The notes under the pieces were generated by a model, which worked only from the letters and a program-made list of their open reading frames with translations, made no database searches and was not told the origin of the DNA. From Kumtagia ephedrae (lineage in GTDB: Bacteria; Pseudomonadota; Alphaproteobacteria; Rhizobiales; Rhizobiaceae): a stretch of 64,000 bases of DNA. The stretch is from positions 247,664-311,663 of the forward strand of contig NZ_PXYK01000003.1 in NCBI RefSeq assembly GCF_003012745.1, written 5' to 3'. A program made the translations under genes and the position numbers. Shown piece by piece: positions 63,858 through 64,000 of this stretch; position 1 is the stretch's first letter, and each line of letters begins with the position of its first letter.

Positions 63858-64000
63858 ATGGCCGATTTCAAGACCGACATCGCGATAGCACGTGCTGCCA
63901 AGAAGCTGCCGATCCAGGAGATCGGCGCCCGGATCGGCATTCCATCCGAGCATCTGCTGCCCTACGGCCACGACAAGGCAAAAGTGTCGGCCGAGTTCAT
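63858..64000 (+). CDS. fhs: Formate--tetrahydrofolate ligase (Fhs), 3' end cut off
   Basis: Only 47 codons are in the window. The visible start ([20 protein letters not shown], then [20 protein letters not shown]) is characteristic of the N terminus of formate-tetrahydrofolate ligase (about 560 residues). The enzyme uses ATP to make 10-formyl-tetrahydrofolate, the reaction complementary to FolD. A GGGGAG ribosome site lies six bases before the ATG. The frame remains open at the right edge. Confidence 0.9.
   Translation, partial: MADFKTDIAIARAAKKLPIQEIGARIGIPSEHLLPYGHDKAKVSAEF

Overview
The window is a G+C-rich, gene-dense chromosomal segment of an alphaproteobacterium. The best match is the Hyphomicrobiales, in or near the Phyllobacteriaceae (Mesorhizobium/Aminobacter type). 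This rests on the order murE-murF-mraY-murD-ftsW-murG-murC-murB-ddl-ftsQ-ftsA-ftsZ followed by lpxC, bamD, recN and ligA, on an FtsZ with a very long Ala/Pro/Gln-rich linker, on GGAAC-N16/17-(C/G)GTT (EcfG-type) promoters, and on short G+C-rich palindromic repeats between genes. The genus is inferred, not proven.

Layout. 1-19.5 kb: the division and cell-wall (dcw) cluster, which makes lipid-linked peptidoglycan precursor from UDP-MurNAc and assembles the Z-ring. It is tightly overlapped, interrupted only by a Nudix hydrolase gene, and ends at a strong hairpin after ftsZ. lpxC (lipid A), bamD (outer-membrane assembly) and recN (recombinational repair) follow. 19.5-34.7 kb: mixed housekeeping and small operons: ligA with a DUF2461 gene, azlCD, an M24 aminopeptidase, prmA, a Sco copper chaperone with a 53-residue membrane microprotein, creA, a hexapeptide acyltransferase, a DMT exporter, a BON/SWFGD protein, a VOC protein and a Crp/Fnr regulator. 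34.7-38.2 kb: an accessory, gene-poor patch with palindromic repeats, a small hydrophilic stress-type protein and a visibly A+T-rich AIPR-family phage-defence gene. 38.2-52.2 kb: uvrD, carrying an in-frame insertion made of the same kind of repeat found between genes, then a PQQ glucose-type dehydrogenase, msrA, a frameshifted glyoxalase-like gene, an OmpA lipoprotein with an L,D-transpeptidase, hydrolases and a D-lactate-dehydrogenase-type flavoprotein. 52.2-64 kb: a toxin-antitoxin operon under a perfect palindrome, two glycosyltransferases (one related to GT29 sialyltransferases), a 1298-residue AsmA protein, a CoA-transferase/citryl-CoA-lyase pair, an XRE-cupin regulator, folD and the start of fhs.

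Three genes (31019-31516, 32607-33452 and 35908-36102) share near-consensus EcfG promoters and probably belong to the general stress response. The most unusual items are the repeat-encoded insertion inside UvrD, the solitary AIPR gene with an Mrr-like nuclease motif, and the toxin-antitoxin operon whose promoter is wholly contained in its palindrome and seems to give a leaderless mRNA. No rRNA, tRNA, CRISPR array, transposase or phage gene was recognised.
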